Assembly: GCA_000436975.1 (NCBI GenBank)
Contig: HG000333.1
Span: forward strand, 1 to 47,317
Source: Clostridium sp. CAG:1000
Lineage (GTDB): Bacteria; Bacillota_I; Bacilli_A; RF39; UBA660
Length of the DNA stretch: 47,317 nt
Direction of reading: 5' to 3'
Shown: in pieces, positions 1 to 8,718 of the stretch
Layout: every line of letters starts with the position of its first letter
How positions within the stretch are numbered: position 1 is the first letter of the stretch
Position numbers and translations under genes: made by a program
Notes under the pieces: generated by a model
Database searches by the model: none
What the model was told of the DNA's origin: nothing
The model's input: the letters and a program-made list of their open reading frames with translations, nothing else

Positions 1-21
1 TAAACTGTCTACTTTTACTTG

Positions 22-45
22 ACTAGTTCATTCCTAGTTTTTATT
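22..45 (+). terminator. weak hairpin at left edge
   Basis: ACTAG (22-26) and CTAGT (34-38) can pair around a 7-nt loop and are followed by a T-rich run on the + strand. It would end transcription entering from the left. The stem is only 5 bp, so this is tentative. Nothing else is visible in positions 1-45. Confidence 0.25.
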
Positions 46-771
46 TTAGAAGCCAAGTTCACTTAAGAATGAGTTTGCTTCTTTTTCTTCCATATAACCT
101 TCAACATGTTCTCCAACAACTTCTCCATTCTTAGTTACTAATGTGTAAGGACTACTTCCTTCATATGATAATTCATATGTAGAGGTTAAAGTACTAAAGT
201 TATCTTCACCATAATTATCAGCATCAAACCAATATAATTTGATTCCTTTTTCCTTTGCTATTTTATTAATTACAGGATTGTACTTTTTACAAAATTGACA
301 ATAAGTTAAACCAATTACTGTAATTACTGGTTCATCACTTTTAGTAGCTTCAATCCACTCATTAATATCTGCATTATAAATTTGATAGTCTGTACTTTCT
401 ACTTTATCTTTTCCCTTAGTATCAATCAATAATGTTAAACCTAAGAATGCCCAGATACAAGTTGCAACTAAAACACCTACTCCAGCATTTTTAGCATATT
501 CTTTTTTAGTTTTTCTCCACACAAGATACAGTACTAAACCTACAGGAGGTAAAAGAAGCCCTAATATCCAAGTCAAAGTAATTAACACTTTATTATTTGC
601 CTTTGGCTCGTTTACTTTTTCTACAACTTTTTTAACCTCTTTTTTAGTGTTATTTACTACAGTCTTTGTACCTTTAGCAGCAGATTTCACTAATTTAACC
701 TTTTTTCCACAATTTGAGCAAACCTTATCATCCTTTTTTAGTTTTTTGCCACATTTAGAACATACATTCAT
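46..771 (-). CDS. zinc-ribbon, two-TM, thioredoxin-fold membrane protein
   Basis: The 241-residue protein starts with a zinc-ribbon (Cys pairs at 4/7 and 18/21), then a Lys-rich linker, two predicted membrane helices (about 62-84 and 94-116), and a C-terminal thioredoxin-like domain. That domain has a CQFC motif at 158-161 after a beta strand, and a later strand with a Ser-Pro in the place of the usual cis-Pro. The CxxC is consistent with redox activity, but the substrate is unknown. With a cytoplasmic N-terminus and two helices, the thioredoxin domain would also lie in the cytoplasm; this is inference. The start is supported by a GAGGTGAG ribosome site. No named gene is recognised. Confidence 0.75.
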   Translation of the reverse strand: MNVCSKCGKKLKKDDKVCSNCGKKVKLVKSAAKGTKTVVNNTKKEVKKVVEKVNEPKANNKVLITLTWILGLLLPPVGLVLYLVWRKTKKEYAKNAGVGVLVATCIWAFLGLTLLIDTKGKDKVESTDYQIYNADINEWIEATKSDEPVITVIGLTYCQFCKKYNPVINKIAKEKGIKLYWFDADNYGEDNFSTLTSTYELSYEGSSPYTLVTKNGEVVGEHVEGYMEEKEANSFLSELGF

Positions 772-790
772 TTATCTCACCTCTAACATA

Positions 791-819
791 ATTTTATTCT
801 ATATTTAATAAAAATACAA
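791..819 (-). promoter_or_regulatory. promoter of the zinc-ribbon/thioredoxin gene
   Basis: On the minus strand TTGTAT (814-819) and TAAAAT (791-796) are separated by 17 nt, a SigA-like spacing. The start codon is at 771, giving a short leader of about 13 nt. Confidence 0.45.
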
Positions 820-822
820 GAA

Positions 823-845
823 AAAAAGAGAAAATTTCTCTTTTT
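823..845 (-). terminator. intrinsic terminator of the Cys-rich pilin-like gene
   Basis: AAAAAGAGAAA (823-833) pairs with TTTCTCTTTTT (835-845). Read on the minus strand it ends in a T tract. It overlaps the stop codon of the upstream gene by 2 nt. Confidence 0.65.
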
Positions 846-2337
846 ATTCACATATTTCTTTTCCTTCCACTACTCTTGTTTTACTAGTTTTAGTCCAACC
901 TAATAATGAAGACTTTCTACTCCATTTGTAAGTATATCCTTTCTTAGTTGTCGTTTTAACAGTAGCTTTGATTTTTGTGCTTTCGTATTTTTTACATACT
1001 TTACCTTCTAATTTGTAACCTTTATCACATCTTAGTTCAGTAAATGTACCAGTAATTGTCTTAGTACACTTATTGCCTTTTAGTGTATATCCACTTGGAC
1101 AATAATAGTTATAAGATCCATTTGTTACTTTATAACATTTTAAGTTAGCACCTTCACCCACGGAATAGTTTGTATCACTACTACAGCTATAATGTTTTTT
1201 ACCTGGAATAGTTTTATAATACCAACATTTTAAGCTTGATCCGCTTCCTGAATGATTTGTTGCACTAGATGGGCAACTATATGATTTACTACCATTAGTT
1301 GTTTTATAATACCAACATTTTAAGCTTGATCCACTTCCTGAATGATTTGTTGCACTAGATGGGCAACTATATGCATAATATCCCTCTGATACAGTTACTT
1401 TCTTATCCTCGCAAGTTTCAACAGGTATAGTTCTTGTACAAGTATTACATGTTGTGTGACTTCTACCGTCAGAATCTCTATAGGTTGTACAATTACAATC
1501 ATAATATTGTTTTTTATATGTAGTAGAACAACTTCTCTCTGTTTTTGTTTGAGCTGGTATCCATTTTTTATTAGCATCTACATATACAATTTCATTTTTA
1601 CCTTCAGTAGTTTTCACTATAGGATCTACATACACTCTTTCAGAAATATTTGGTTCTTGAGTAATTATTGTAGGTATTCTTGTTTTACTACCACTTATGA
1701 TATTTATATTAGCATTAATTGTTTCGGTCTTAGTTGTTGTTTTTACTCTTTCAGCTGATTCAGTTTTAATAAGTTCAGTCTTATAGCAATATTTTCCATT
1801 TCTAGTATATCCACTTGGACAACTATATGTTGTATTTGTTTTAGAAGTTAATTTTTTAAATTGATATTCAACAATTTGTTCTTTTCTACATGTTTTTGAA
1901 CAATTATTGTTTTCACAATATGTATAACATCCTAATACTTTAATTGTATAATCAGATTCTTTATTACAAACCAAGTTAGTTTTAAGTTCATAATAACCTT
2001 CTTGTTTTGTTATACTTACGTATGATTCATATTGATTACATGAATTACCATCTTCATCAACAAATGGTAAAATTAATTTTTTATCATACATATCTGCTAA
2101 AGAAATTTGAGTTGATTGACCAACTTCCTTTGGCATTCTATCATCGGTGAAATAACTTTCACCTGCTTCTTGCATATACTTTATATTCTCTCTAAATACA
2201 TTACTGTAAAATGGAGCCATATTAGGAACATTCTTTTTAAATAACCATATTAATAAGAATACAAATAATGCAGCAAATATAATTTTAACTAATAGATCTA
2301 GAACACTAAATCCAGTTTTTCTATCATTACTATACAT
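844..2337 (-). CDS. pilin-like N-terminus with Cys-rich repeat ectodomain
   Basis: The 497-residue protein begins with TGFSVLDLLVKII and a long hydrophobic helix (about 10-33). This resembles a class III type IV prepilin signal, with Gly at -1 and Phe at +1, but Asp replaces the usual Glu at +5. Residues 40-130 resemble the pilin alpha-beta head. The rest is Cys-rich and Thr/Ser/Lys-rich, with units of the form Y-S/Y-C-P-S-x-(about 15)-C. Two units (322-351 and 352-381) are nearly identical, and a diverged copy follows. A surface or pilus-associated adhesin is a reasonable inference; no exact family is recognised. It lies 20 nt after the next gene upstream and is probably co-transcribed with it. 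RBS: AGGGGGAA. Confidence 0.7.
   Translation of the reverse strand: MYSNDRKTGFSVLDLLVKIIFAALFVFLLIWLFKKNVPNMAPFYSNVFRENIKYMQEAGESYFTDDRMPKEVGQSTQISLADMYDKKLILPFVDEDGNSCNQYESYVSITKQEGYYELKTNLVCNKESDYTIKVLGCYTYCENNNCSKTCRKEQIVEYQFKKLTSKTNTTYSCPSGYTRNGKYCYKTELIKTESAERVKTTTKTETINANINIISGSKTRIPTIITQEPNISERVYVDPIVKTTEGKNEIVYVDANKKWIPAQTKTERSCSTTYKKQYYDCNCTTYRDSDGRSHTTCNTCTRTIPVETCEDKKVTVSEGYYAYSCPSSATNHSGSGSSLKCWYYKTTNGSKSYSCPSSATNHSGSGSSLKCWYYKTIPGKKHYSCSSDTNYSVGEGANLKCYKVTNGSYNYYCPSGYTLKGNKCTKTITGTFTELRCDKGYKLEGKVCKKYESTKIKATVKTTTKKGYTYKWSRKSSLLGWTKTSKTRVVEGKEICE
1211..1373 (-). repeat. two 73-bp direct repeats, 90-bp period
   Basis: Positions 1211-1283 and 1301-1373 match except for one base (CCG versus CCA at 1231-1233 and 1321-1323 area). 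The 90-bp period equals a 30-residue protein repeat, so the reading frame is kept. The near-identity points to recent duplication or gene conversion. Confidence 0.9.
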
Positions 2338-2357
2338 AATATTTTCCCCCTTATTTA

Positions 2358-3710
2358 TTATTTAGATAATGTTAAACTATTTTCTCTAAAGTGATTTTTA
2401 GCATCTCTTGTAAATATTACAGGCATTGTATCTTCTGTACCTTGATTTCCTAATGCTTTAATTTGTTCTACAGTTAATCCTGATCTTTGGATAACTGCAT
2501 CCCATTGATCCATTGGTACAAAATCAAGAATTGCCATTAATTTGGAAAGTGGTATTTCAACAGTTTGACCAGTTGAATGATCTATACAGAATGGAACACA
2601 AATATCAATACCCTTGCTAATTCCATATTCCATTATTGTTTCAGTATAGAATGCATAAGCCATACCATATAGTTGAATTCTAGCAGGATATGAAGCAATA
2701 CTTCTTGTATTATAGTGATTACTTGTACTATCAACTAAGTAATATTGATCTCTCATTAATTCACCAAATTCAACTGCATATTTTTTATAATCCTCATCAT
2801 TATTAGTATTTATAGCATTTATAATTTTTTCCATAACAGCATCAACTTCAGCAGCACATTTTTGATCATGACTTCCATCTTCATATAAATATTGAGTTGG
2901 AATAAATCCTATGTTGCCACTTTTAGTACGAGATTCTGTTGATAAGTATGCTGAAAAAATTTGAGTCATTTTATTATTATAATTTACAACTTCGTTTACT
3001 TCAAATCCTTCTGGTGCCACACCATTAGCAACTTGAATTATATCAGCTAAGTTTTCCTTAGTAATAGAATCTTTAACAACTTGATTTTCATTAGCATATT
3101 CTTTATTAAAGTAATTTTCAAAATACCAATCTACTCTAGCATTTACTTGTTCTTCATCACTAGCATCTTTAAAAGAACCATCCATAGAATTTTTATCTTC
3201 AGTTTGTTCTAAAGAAGCTTTATTTGCATTAGCTGAAATACAACTTGAAAGACCATATCCAACTCCAAGAAGAGCAGCACCACCTAAAATTCCAGCGCCT
3301 ATTTTAGTAGCCTTACTATGTCTAGGTTTAACATACTCATCATATGCTTCTTCGCTTACAGTTTCATCACCAACGCCTTGTTTATCTGAATGAATTAATT
3401 TATCGTCTGTTAAATCATTAACAGCACTTTTATTTATTAATTCAGGAGCATAATTCATCATTAACATCAATTCTAAAGCATCTATTTCATTCTTACTAGC
3501 ATTTTTACAAACATCTAGATATTTCTTAATATTATCATTTACTTCAATATATCTTTCTCTAACTGAGTTTGCAGATTTTGCAAAAGATATAACAGCCTCT
3601 TTTGATGAACCTTCTAAAACAGCTTCATTATAAGCTTTAACTAATTCTTCATGCATTTCCCTATAATTTTTTCTAGTATTTTCCATTATTTGCAATAATT
3701 CTTTATTCAT
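2358..3710 (-). CDS. single-pass membrane protein of unknown function
   Basis: The protein has 450 residues. Residues 1-80 are helical and charged, probably coiled coil. About 136-156 is a Gly/Ala-rich hydrophobic segment (KIGAGILGGAALLGVGYGL), preceded by basic residues, so the C-terminal 290 residues are probably outside the cell. No family is recognised. An upstream in-frame start at 3767 is rejected because a consensus promoter lies inside that extension, and the ATG at 3710 has an AGGGGGAA ribosome site. It is the first gene of a likely two-gene operon with the Cys-rich pilin-like protein, so a shared surface role is plausible. Confidence 0.75.
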   Translation of the reverse strand: MNKELLQIMENTRKNYREMHEELVKAYNEAVLEGSSKEAVISFAKSANSVRERYIEVNDNIKKYLDVCKNASKNEIDALELMLMMNYAPELINKSAVNDLTDDKLIHSDKQGVGDETVSEEAYDEYVKPRHSKATKIGAGILGGAALLGVGYGLSSCISANANKASLEQTEDKNSMDGSFKDASDEEQVNARVDWYFENYFNKEYANENQVVKDSITKENLADIIQVANGVAPEGFEVNEVVNYNNKMTQIFSAYLSTESRTKSGNIGFIPTQYLYEDGSHDQKCAAEVDAVMEKIINAINTNNDEDYKKYAVEFGELMRDQYYLVDSTSNHYNTRSIASYPARIQLYGMAYAFYTETIMEYGISKGIDICVPFCIDHSTGQTVEIPLSKLMAILDFVPMDQWDAVIQRSGLTVEQIKALGNQGTEDTMPVIFTRDAKNHFRENSLTLSK

Positions 3711-3738
3711 AATTTTCCCCCTTTTGAAAAGTGATTGT

Positions 3739-3767
3739 ATTATATCACATTTCATATATTTTGTCAA
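3739..3767 (-). promoter_or_regulatory. consensus SigA-type promoter
   Basis: TTGACA (3762-3767), 17 nt, TATAAT (3739-3744) on the minus strand, with an extended TGA before the -10. This is the best match to consensus in the window. It should drive the 450-residue membrane protein and the Cys-rich protein after it. Confidence 0.8.
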
Positions 3768-3812
3768 ATATTTCTACATTTTGACTTTTTACCCTTACCA
3801 CTAAGTGAACAT

Positions 3813-3841
3813 ATTATACCATGATTTCTTAAAATAATCAA
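3813..3841 (-). promoter_or_regulatory. second upstream promoter
   Basis: TTGATT (3836-3841), 17 nt, TATAAT (3813-3818) on the minus strand, with an extended TGG before the -10. It overlaps the stop codon of the upstream 143-residue membrane protein gene and lies 74 nt before the consensus promoter, giving two tandem promoters. Confidence 0.6.
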
Positions 3842-4269
3842 CTTTTTTTATTATTTGGTTTTTTTAATACAACCTTAGATGTTTTAGATTCAATATATGT
3901 AAAGAAAATAAGCAATAAAAATAATGCTCCTTTAATAATGTTTTTAATTACAAAAATGTTTTTTGAATATTCATATGAAGTATCTAAATAACTCATAAGA
4001 TGTATTACAAGTGGATAAACTGCGTAACTATTAATTATACCTATTATTATTATTAAAATAAGTTTGCTCATTCTAGCCGGTGAATAATGTCTTTTGTAAT
4101 TATATAGAACTGGAATTAACAAGAACAATATAAAAACATTTATAGTATTATATACTAATCCAAACAATTCACTATCAAAACATAAATATTTTATTAGTTC
4201 AATAAATGATAAAATTATAAATACAGTTGTAAAAATAAATAAAAAGATTTTTTTATACTTATACTTCAT
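3838..4269 (-). CDS. four-TM hypothetical membrane protein
   Basis: The 143-residue protein is mostly hydrophobic, with predicted helices near residues 5-25, 33-54, 70-90 and 110-131, and a Lys/Asn-rich C-terminal tail that is probably cytoplasmic. No motif ties it to a known family. It has a GAGGAG ribosome site and its own -10 element, and is divergent from the RNase-like gene on the + strand. Confidence 0.65.
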   Translation of the reverse strand: MKYKYKKIFLFIFTTVFIILSFIELIKYLCFDSELFGLVYNTINVFILFLLIPVLYNYKRHYSPARMSKLILIIIIGIINSYAVYPLVIHLMSYLDTSYEYSKNIFVIKNIIKGALFLLLIFFTYIESKTSKVVLKKPNNKKS

Positions 4270-4294
4270 AATCGCTCCTCTTTTTTATACAATA

Positions 4295-4323
4295 ATTATA
4301 TCATAAATACTTGAAATTATCTA
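4295..4323 (-). promoter_or_regulatory. extended -10 promoter of the four-TM gene
   Basis: TGATATAAT on the minus strand (-10 at 4295-4300) with a weak -35, TAGATA, at 4318-4323 and 17-nt spacing. Confidence 0.45.
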
Positions 4324-4339
4324 ATTTGAATGTTATTAT
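4311..4339 (+). promoter_or_regulatory. promoter of the RNB-domain gene
   Basis: TTGAAA (4311-4316), 17 nt, TATTAT (4334-4339). It is followed by a GGAGGGG ribosome site and ATG at 4361. It overlaps the divergent promoter of the four-TM gene. Confidence 0.55.
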
Positions 4340-4360
4340 TTAGTTATTAACGGAGGGGTT

Positions 4361-6082
4361 ATGGTAAAATACGATTTTTATACTTTTGCGAAAAATGGAA
4401 ATTTTTCCGATTATAATATCTCAATGTATGAAAAAGACCATAGTATTGATGACAAAAAACTAATTAAAAGTTGTTTCAAATTTTTATATTCTTACTTACC
4501 AAAACTAAAAAATAATGAACATTCTATAAATATAGCTATTAATGTCGTAAATCTAATATGTATCTTACTTTCATCAAATGAATTTTCAACAGAAGAAATC
4601 GATATAAATAAAAAAAGAATAATAACAGCAAAAAAGATGATTTTAAACTTTCTAAAAAAACACAAAAATATTAACCTATTTAATGCAATAGATAAACTCG
4701 ATTCTATAATACTTGATAAAGAAATAAACTTAAATGACTTATTATTGTTAATAAATAAACTAATAGAAAGAAAAGAATATGATGTTGTCATCTCTAAAAT
4801 TATAAATTTAAATAAAAAAGTGCTAGAATTAGATAATTGCAAATTATTTGATAAAGTATTTAAAAGTACAATGCAATCGCTTGATAATAAAAGCAATGAT
4901 ATCTACTACTATATAAGTCTTTTAAAAATACTTTATTCAAATAGAATAAATAAAGACTATTATATTCTTTTACTAGATAGAATAAAAAAAGATGATTTGT
5001 TTTATCATGAACTTTACTCAATAATAAATGGCAAATTGACTTGTTTAAATAACCATGAATTATTAGAAAAATATTCAATAATAACCACTCCTGATTACAC
5101 ATATATTAAGCCACCAATAAGCGATGCTTTTAATGATAAAATTATAACAATAGATAATTTTAATACTAGAATTAATGATGATGGTATAAGTTTTAAAAAA
5201 GATGGAAATAATTTTATTGTTGGTATTCATATTGCAGATGTAGCCAGCTTTATTAAACCAAAATGCATAGTTGACTATCAAGCAAGACAAAATTTTAAAA
5301 CTATATACACTGATATAGGAAGCAGAATTTCAATATTCGATTCAAAGTTAGAAGAATGCATGTCACTAAATCAAGGACAAACAAAACCTTCAATAAGTAT
5401 ATACGCTATATTTAATTCTAACTATGATATAATTGACTATTACCTTGTTAAAAATAACGTTAATATACAAAGAAATTTTCACATATATGAAGCAGAAGAA
5501 TTGCTTAATGGAAATAAATGGGATGAGCAATCAATTATGTTAAATGAATTATATAATATAGCTGACTTCCTAAATCACGAAAATAAAGCAAAAGAAAGAT
5601 ACTGGAAAAAGAAAAATTCTGATTTTAATTTAAATAAGAGTGAAATAATAGTAAGTGAATTTTCAATTTTATTTAATAAACTTATTGCATTAATTTCTTA
5701 TAATAATGGATATACTTATGTATATAAATACCAAGATAAAGAATATATTACAGAATTAACTCAAAAATTAAATATTAGAAAGTGTGATTTGCTTGATAAC
5801 GTCTTAGATAACATTTATTTAAACAGTGCATATTCACTTGTCCCAAAATTACACAACGGTCTTAATGAGCCAATATATTCAAGTTCAACAAATCCATTAA
5901 GAAATTATCCCGATATATTCAATCAATATTTAATTCACTCACAACACTTTAATGATTTATCTTTACCATACTCGGACTCAGACATAGAATGCATAGTAAA
6001 ATATTTTAACGAACGAAAGCTTGAAATAATGCTTCTTAACAGAGAAATCAATAAGACATTAAAAATGAAGAAACATAGTTAG
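4361..6082 (+). CDS. divergent RNB-domain (RNase II/R-like) protein
   Basis: The 573-residue protein contains an RNB-type core. A TID-N5-NDDG segment (about 263-275) is followed by VGIHIADVASFI, and TNPLRNYPD (about 508) matches the SPIRRYPD motif of RNase R. Aligned to E. coli RNase II, Asp201, Asp209 and Asp210 are kept, but the Asp207 position is Ile. The first 250 residues are Lys/Asn/Ile-rich helices, not recognisable cold-shock domains, and there is no S1 domain at the end. It may be a reduced exoribonuclease or a non-catalytic RNA-binding relative. It is the lone + strand gene between leftward genes and has its own promoter; its stop lies inside a shared terminator. Confidence 0.7.
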   Translation: MVKYDFYTFAKNGNFSDYNISMYEKDHSIDDKKLIKSCFKFLYSYLPKLKNNEHSINIAINVVNLICILLSSNEFSTEEIDINKKRIITAKKMILNFLKKHKNINLFNAIDKLDSIILDKEINLNDLLLLINKLIERKEYDVVISKIINLNKKVLELDNCKLFDKVFKSTMQSLDNKSNDIYYYISLLKILYSNRINKDYYILLLDRIKKDDLFYHELYSIINGKLTCLNNHELLEKYSIITTPDYTYIKPPISDAFNDKIITIDNFNTRINDDGISFKKDGNNFIVGIHIADVASFIKPKCIVDYQARQNFKTIYTDIGSRISIFDSKLEECMSLNQGQTKPSISIYAIFNSNYDIIDYYLVKNNVNIQRNFHIYEAEELLNGNKWDEQSIMLNELYNIADFLNHENKAKERYWKKKNSDFNLNKSEIIVSEFSILFNKLIALISYNNGYTYVYKYQDKEYITELTQKLNIRKCDLLDNVLDNIYLNSAYSLVPKLHNGLNEPIYSSSTNPLRNYPDIFNQYLIHSQHFNDLSLPYSDSDIECIVKYFNERKLEIMLLNREINKTLKMKKHS

Positions 6083-6103
6083 ATCTCTCGTACTATGTTT
6101 CTT
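6068..6103. terminator. two-way terminator overlapping two stop codons
   Basis: AAGAAACATAGT (6068-6079) pairs perfectly with ACTATGTTTCTT (6092-6103) around a 12-nt loop, with T runs on both strands. The convergent RNB and ATPase genes overlap by 4 nt here, so the stem codes for the C-terminal residues of both proteins. Confidence 0.85.
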
Positions 6104-8658
6104 TTTTTAAGAATAATTTTTCTAATAAAATCAAATGGTATAACAGTAAATGCAAGTAATAACATAATTTCAAACTCATATTTTGTTAAACCCGTTGCTC
6201 TAAATATATCTCCTCCATAATATATTAAAACAATTTGAACAACCGCTACAAATAATAATACAAATATAAATACTCTGTTTTTAAATAAATTAGCAAATGT
6301 ATTAATCCTATATGTTCTTGCATTAACTGCATTAAATATTGCTAAGAATATAAACAAACCAAAAAACGCCGTCATTAAGTATTTATTGTTTGGATCATAC
6401 CTATAAATGGATTTAATAAAACTTGATTTTAGAAAGAATATAGAAATTGCGCAGGTATATGCACTATTTAATATTATTTGATTTTTCATATATTTATTTA
6501 TAATTTTTTCATTTCTATTTTTAGGTTTTTCGTACATATATTCTTTTAATGCAGGTTCAAAAGCAAATGCAAGTCCAGCCAAAGTATCCATAACCATATT
6601 TATCCATAACATTTGTACTACAGTGACTGGTGATAATACCCCAATGAATGGACCTATTACTGATAATAATACAGCAGATACATTGACAGTTAACTGAAAT
6701 ATTACAAATTTTCTAATGCTTTTAAAAATAGTTCTCCCATACAATATAGCAGTTGTAATTGAGGCAATATTATCGTCTAATAATACTATGTCACTTGTCT
6801 CTTTTGCAACTTCTGTACCGCTGCCTAAAGAAAAACCAACATCTGCTTTCTTTAATGCTGAAGCATCATTAACTCCATCTCCAGTCATACCAACAATTAA
6901 GCCTTTAGCTTGCGATATTTTGACAAGCCTATTCTTATCTTGAGGAAGTGCTCTTGATAATACCTTTAAATTTGGTAAGATATTCATTAAATACTCATCC
7001 GTCATTTTATTAAATTCTTCACTTGTTAAGACTATGTCCGTTGGTCCATCAAGTATTTTAGTTTCTCTTGCTATGGCCATAGCAGTTTGTTTAGAGTCAC
7101 CAGTCACCATAACAACTTGTATACCAGATGATTTAATTGCTCTTATTGCGCTAACAGTTTCTTTTCTGATATTATCTTTTAGGAAAACAAAACCAATTAA
7201 GCATAATGAATCAAAACTAGTTGAATTTGACATTGCAATAGCAAGCACTCTTTTTCCTTTTAACATTTCTCTCTCAATATATTTTTGAATTTTCTCTTTA
7301 TTTATCAAAACTCTTTTTTCACCTGTATCAGTAAGATACCAAAGAGACTTATTAAGTATTAATTCATATGCTCCTTTGAAAAATACAGTTTTTCCATTAT
7401 AATTAGTGTCAACCCACGAATATTTATTCGTACTATCAAACTCTTTTGAATCTAGGATTTTAAATCTACTTCTGTCATCATTTTTGTAAAAAGATAATAT
7501 AGCTCTTTCCGTTGAGTTTCCACCTTCAATTTTATTACCCGTAAAAAAAGATGAATTATTGTATACTAATGACAAATTAATTATATCCCTTAATGAATTA
7601 TTTTTATTTATCTGTTCTATACTTTTATAATTTTTAAACTCTGGTGTCATGAACGATGTTACTGACAATTTTCCTTCTGTCAATGTTCCTGTTTTATCTG
7701 TGAATAAAATATTTAATGACCCTGATGTTTCAATACCAACAAGTTTTCTAACAAGTACATTCCTATTAATCATTCTTTTCATATTAGATGATAAAACCAA
7801 AGTAATCATCATTGGAAGACCTTCAGGTACCGCCATAACGATAACTGCTACGCTTAATGTTACTCCATATATTAAATGAGGAAAAAAATTTTTAAATGTT
7901 AATATCTTGTTAAGATCGAAATCATTAACAACTATTAATGCATTATACATATATGAGATTAGCACCAATACTGCCGCAAAATATCCAAATTTACTTATGT
8001 CTTTTGCTAAATCCCTAAGCCTTGTTTTTAAAGGGCTCTCTATTGTTTTTTCTTGTATATCATTAGCAATCTTACCATAAAATGTTTTTTCTCCAACGCA
8101 AGTAACCTCCATCATCGCACTTTTTTCAGTAACAATTGAACCCATGTATACAGTATCATTTAAACTCTTACATTTTTCATATGATTCACCAGTCAAAGAA
8201 CTTTCATCTACATATATTTGTCCTTGAACAATTTTTCCATCTGCTGGAACTTTATCACCAGACTCTAAGCAAACAATATCGCCATATACAATTTCATCAA
8301 TATTTATGATAGCTTTTTTTGAGTTTCTAATCACTTTAACTTTTATTATTGAATTTTCCTCACATAACTTTTCAAATGCCTTCTCACTACCATATTCTGA
8401 TAATGCAGAAACAAAAGTGGCTAGACATATTGCAATGACTATTCCTAAAGTTTCATATACATTAGAATCCTTAAATAAAAAAATAATTTTTATTGCTAAT
8501 GCCAATAAAAGTATCTTAATAATCGGATCACTAAATGACTCTAATATAAGCCTAAAGAAACCATTTTTCTTTTTATAATTTAATGCATTATTTCCATATT
8601 TTAATCTATTTTGAAATACTTCTTTATTACTAAGACCAGTTTTAATTTTATTGTTCAT
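6079..8658 (-). CDS. P-type Ca2+-transporting ATPase (P2 type)
   Basis: This 859-residue membrane pump couples ATP hydrolysis to cation export, most likely Ca2+. Visible landmarks are TGES (about 156-159) in the actuator domain, VPEGLP in TM4 (about 277), the phosphorylated DKTGTLT (about 320) and TGDGVND (about 590). The C-terminal LWINMVMDTLAGLAFAFEP matches PMCA-like (P2B) ATPases. Length fits bacterial calcium ATPases without a calmodulin tail. RBS GAGGAG. It converges on the RNB gene with a 4-nt overlap. Specificity for Ca2+ over other cations is inference from the family. Confidence 0.92.
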   Translation of the reverse strand: MNNKIKTGLSNKEVFQNRLKYGNNALNYKKKNGFFRLILESFSDPIIKILLLALAIKIIFLFKDSNVYETLGIVIAICLATFVSALSEYGSEKAFEKLCEENSIIKVKVIRNSKKAIINIDEIVYGDIVCLESGDKVPADGKIVQGQIYVDESSLTGESYEKCKSLNDTVYMGSIVTEKSAMMEVTCVGEKTFYGKIANDIQEKTIESPLKTRLRDLAKDISKFGYFAAVLVLISYMYNALIVVNDFDLNKILTFKNFFPHLIYGVTLSVAVIVMAVPEGLPMMITLVLSSNMKRMINRNVLVRKLVGIETSGSLNILFTDKTGTLTEGKLSVTSFMTPEFKNYKSIEQINKNNSLRDIINLSLVYNNSSFFTGNKIEGGNSTERAILSFYKNDDRSRFKILDSKEFDSTNKYSWVDTNYNGKTVFFKGAYELILNKSLWYLTDTGEKRVLINKEKIQKYIEREMLKGKRVLAIAMSNSTSFDSLCLIGFVFLKDNIRKETVSAIRAIKSSGIQVVMVTGDSKQTAMAIARETKILDGPTDIVLTSEEFNKMTDEYLMNILPNLKVLSRALPQDKNRLVKISQAKGLIVGMTGDGVNDASALKKADVGFSLGSGTEVAKETSDIVLLDDNIASITTAILYGRTIFKSIRKFVIFQLTVNVSAVLLSVIGPFIGVLSPVTVVQMLWINMVMDTLAGLAFAFEPALKEYMYEKPKNRNEKIINKYMKNQIILNSAYTCAISIFFLKSSFIKSIYRYDPNNKYLMTAFFGLFIFLAIFNAVNARTYRINTFANLFKNRVFIFVLLFVAVVQIVLIYYGGDIFRATGLTKYEFEIMLLLAFTVIPFDFIRKIILKKRNIVREI

Positions 8659-8675
8659 AAGCTCCTCTAATAAAT

Positions 8676-8704
8676 AATATATTTTTAGTAAAAAGATATG
8701 ACAA
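8676..8704 (-). promoter_or_regulatory. promoter of the P-type ATPase gene
   Basis: TTGTCA (8699-8704), 17 nt, TATATT (8676-8681) on the minus strand, within the divergent spacer shared with the dCMP deaminase gene. Confidence 0.55.
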
Positions 8705-8718
8705 GTTTTAATAATTTG

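Noticed and set aside
1211..1373. 73-bp repeats as a mobile element or CRISPR array
   Set aside because: They are in-frame protein repeats with a 90-bp period, only two close copies, with no unique spacers.
1456..1758. A + strand reading frame of 100 codons
   Set aside because: It is antisense to the Cys-rich repeat gene, has no ribosome site, and its composition follows the complementary codons.
3711..3767. Longer start for the 450-residue membrane protein
   Set aside because: The extension overlaps a consensus promoter, and the ATG at 3710 has a strong ribosome site.
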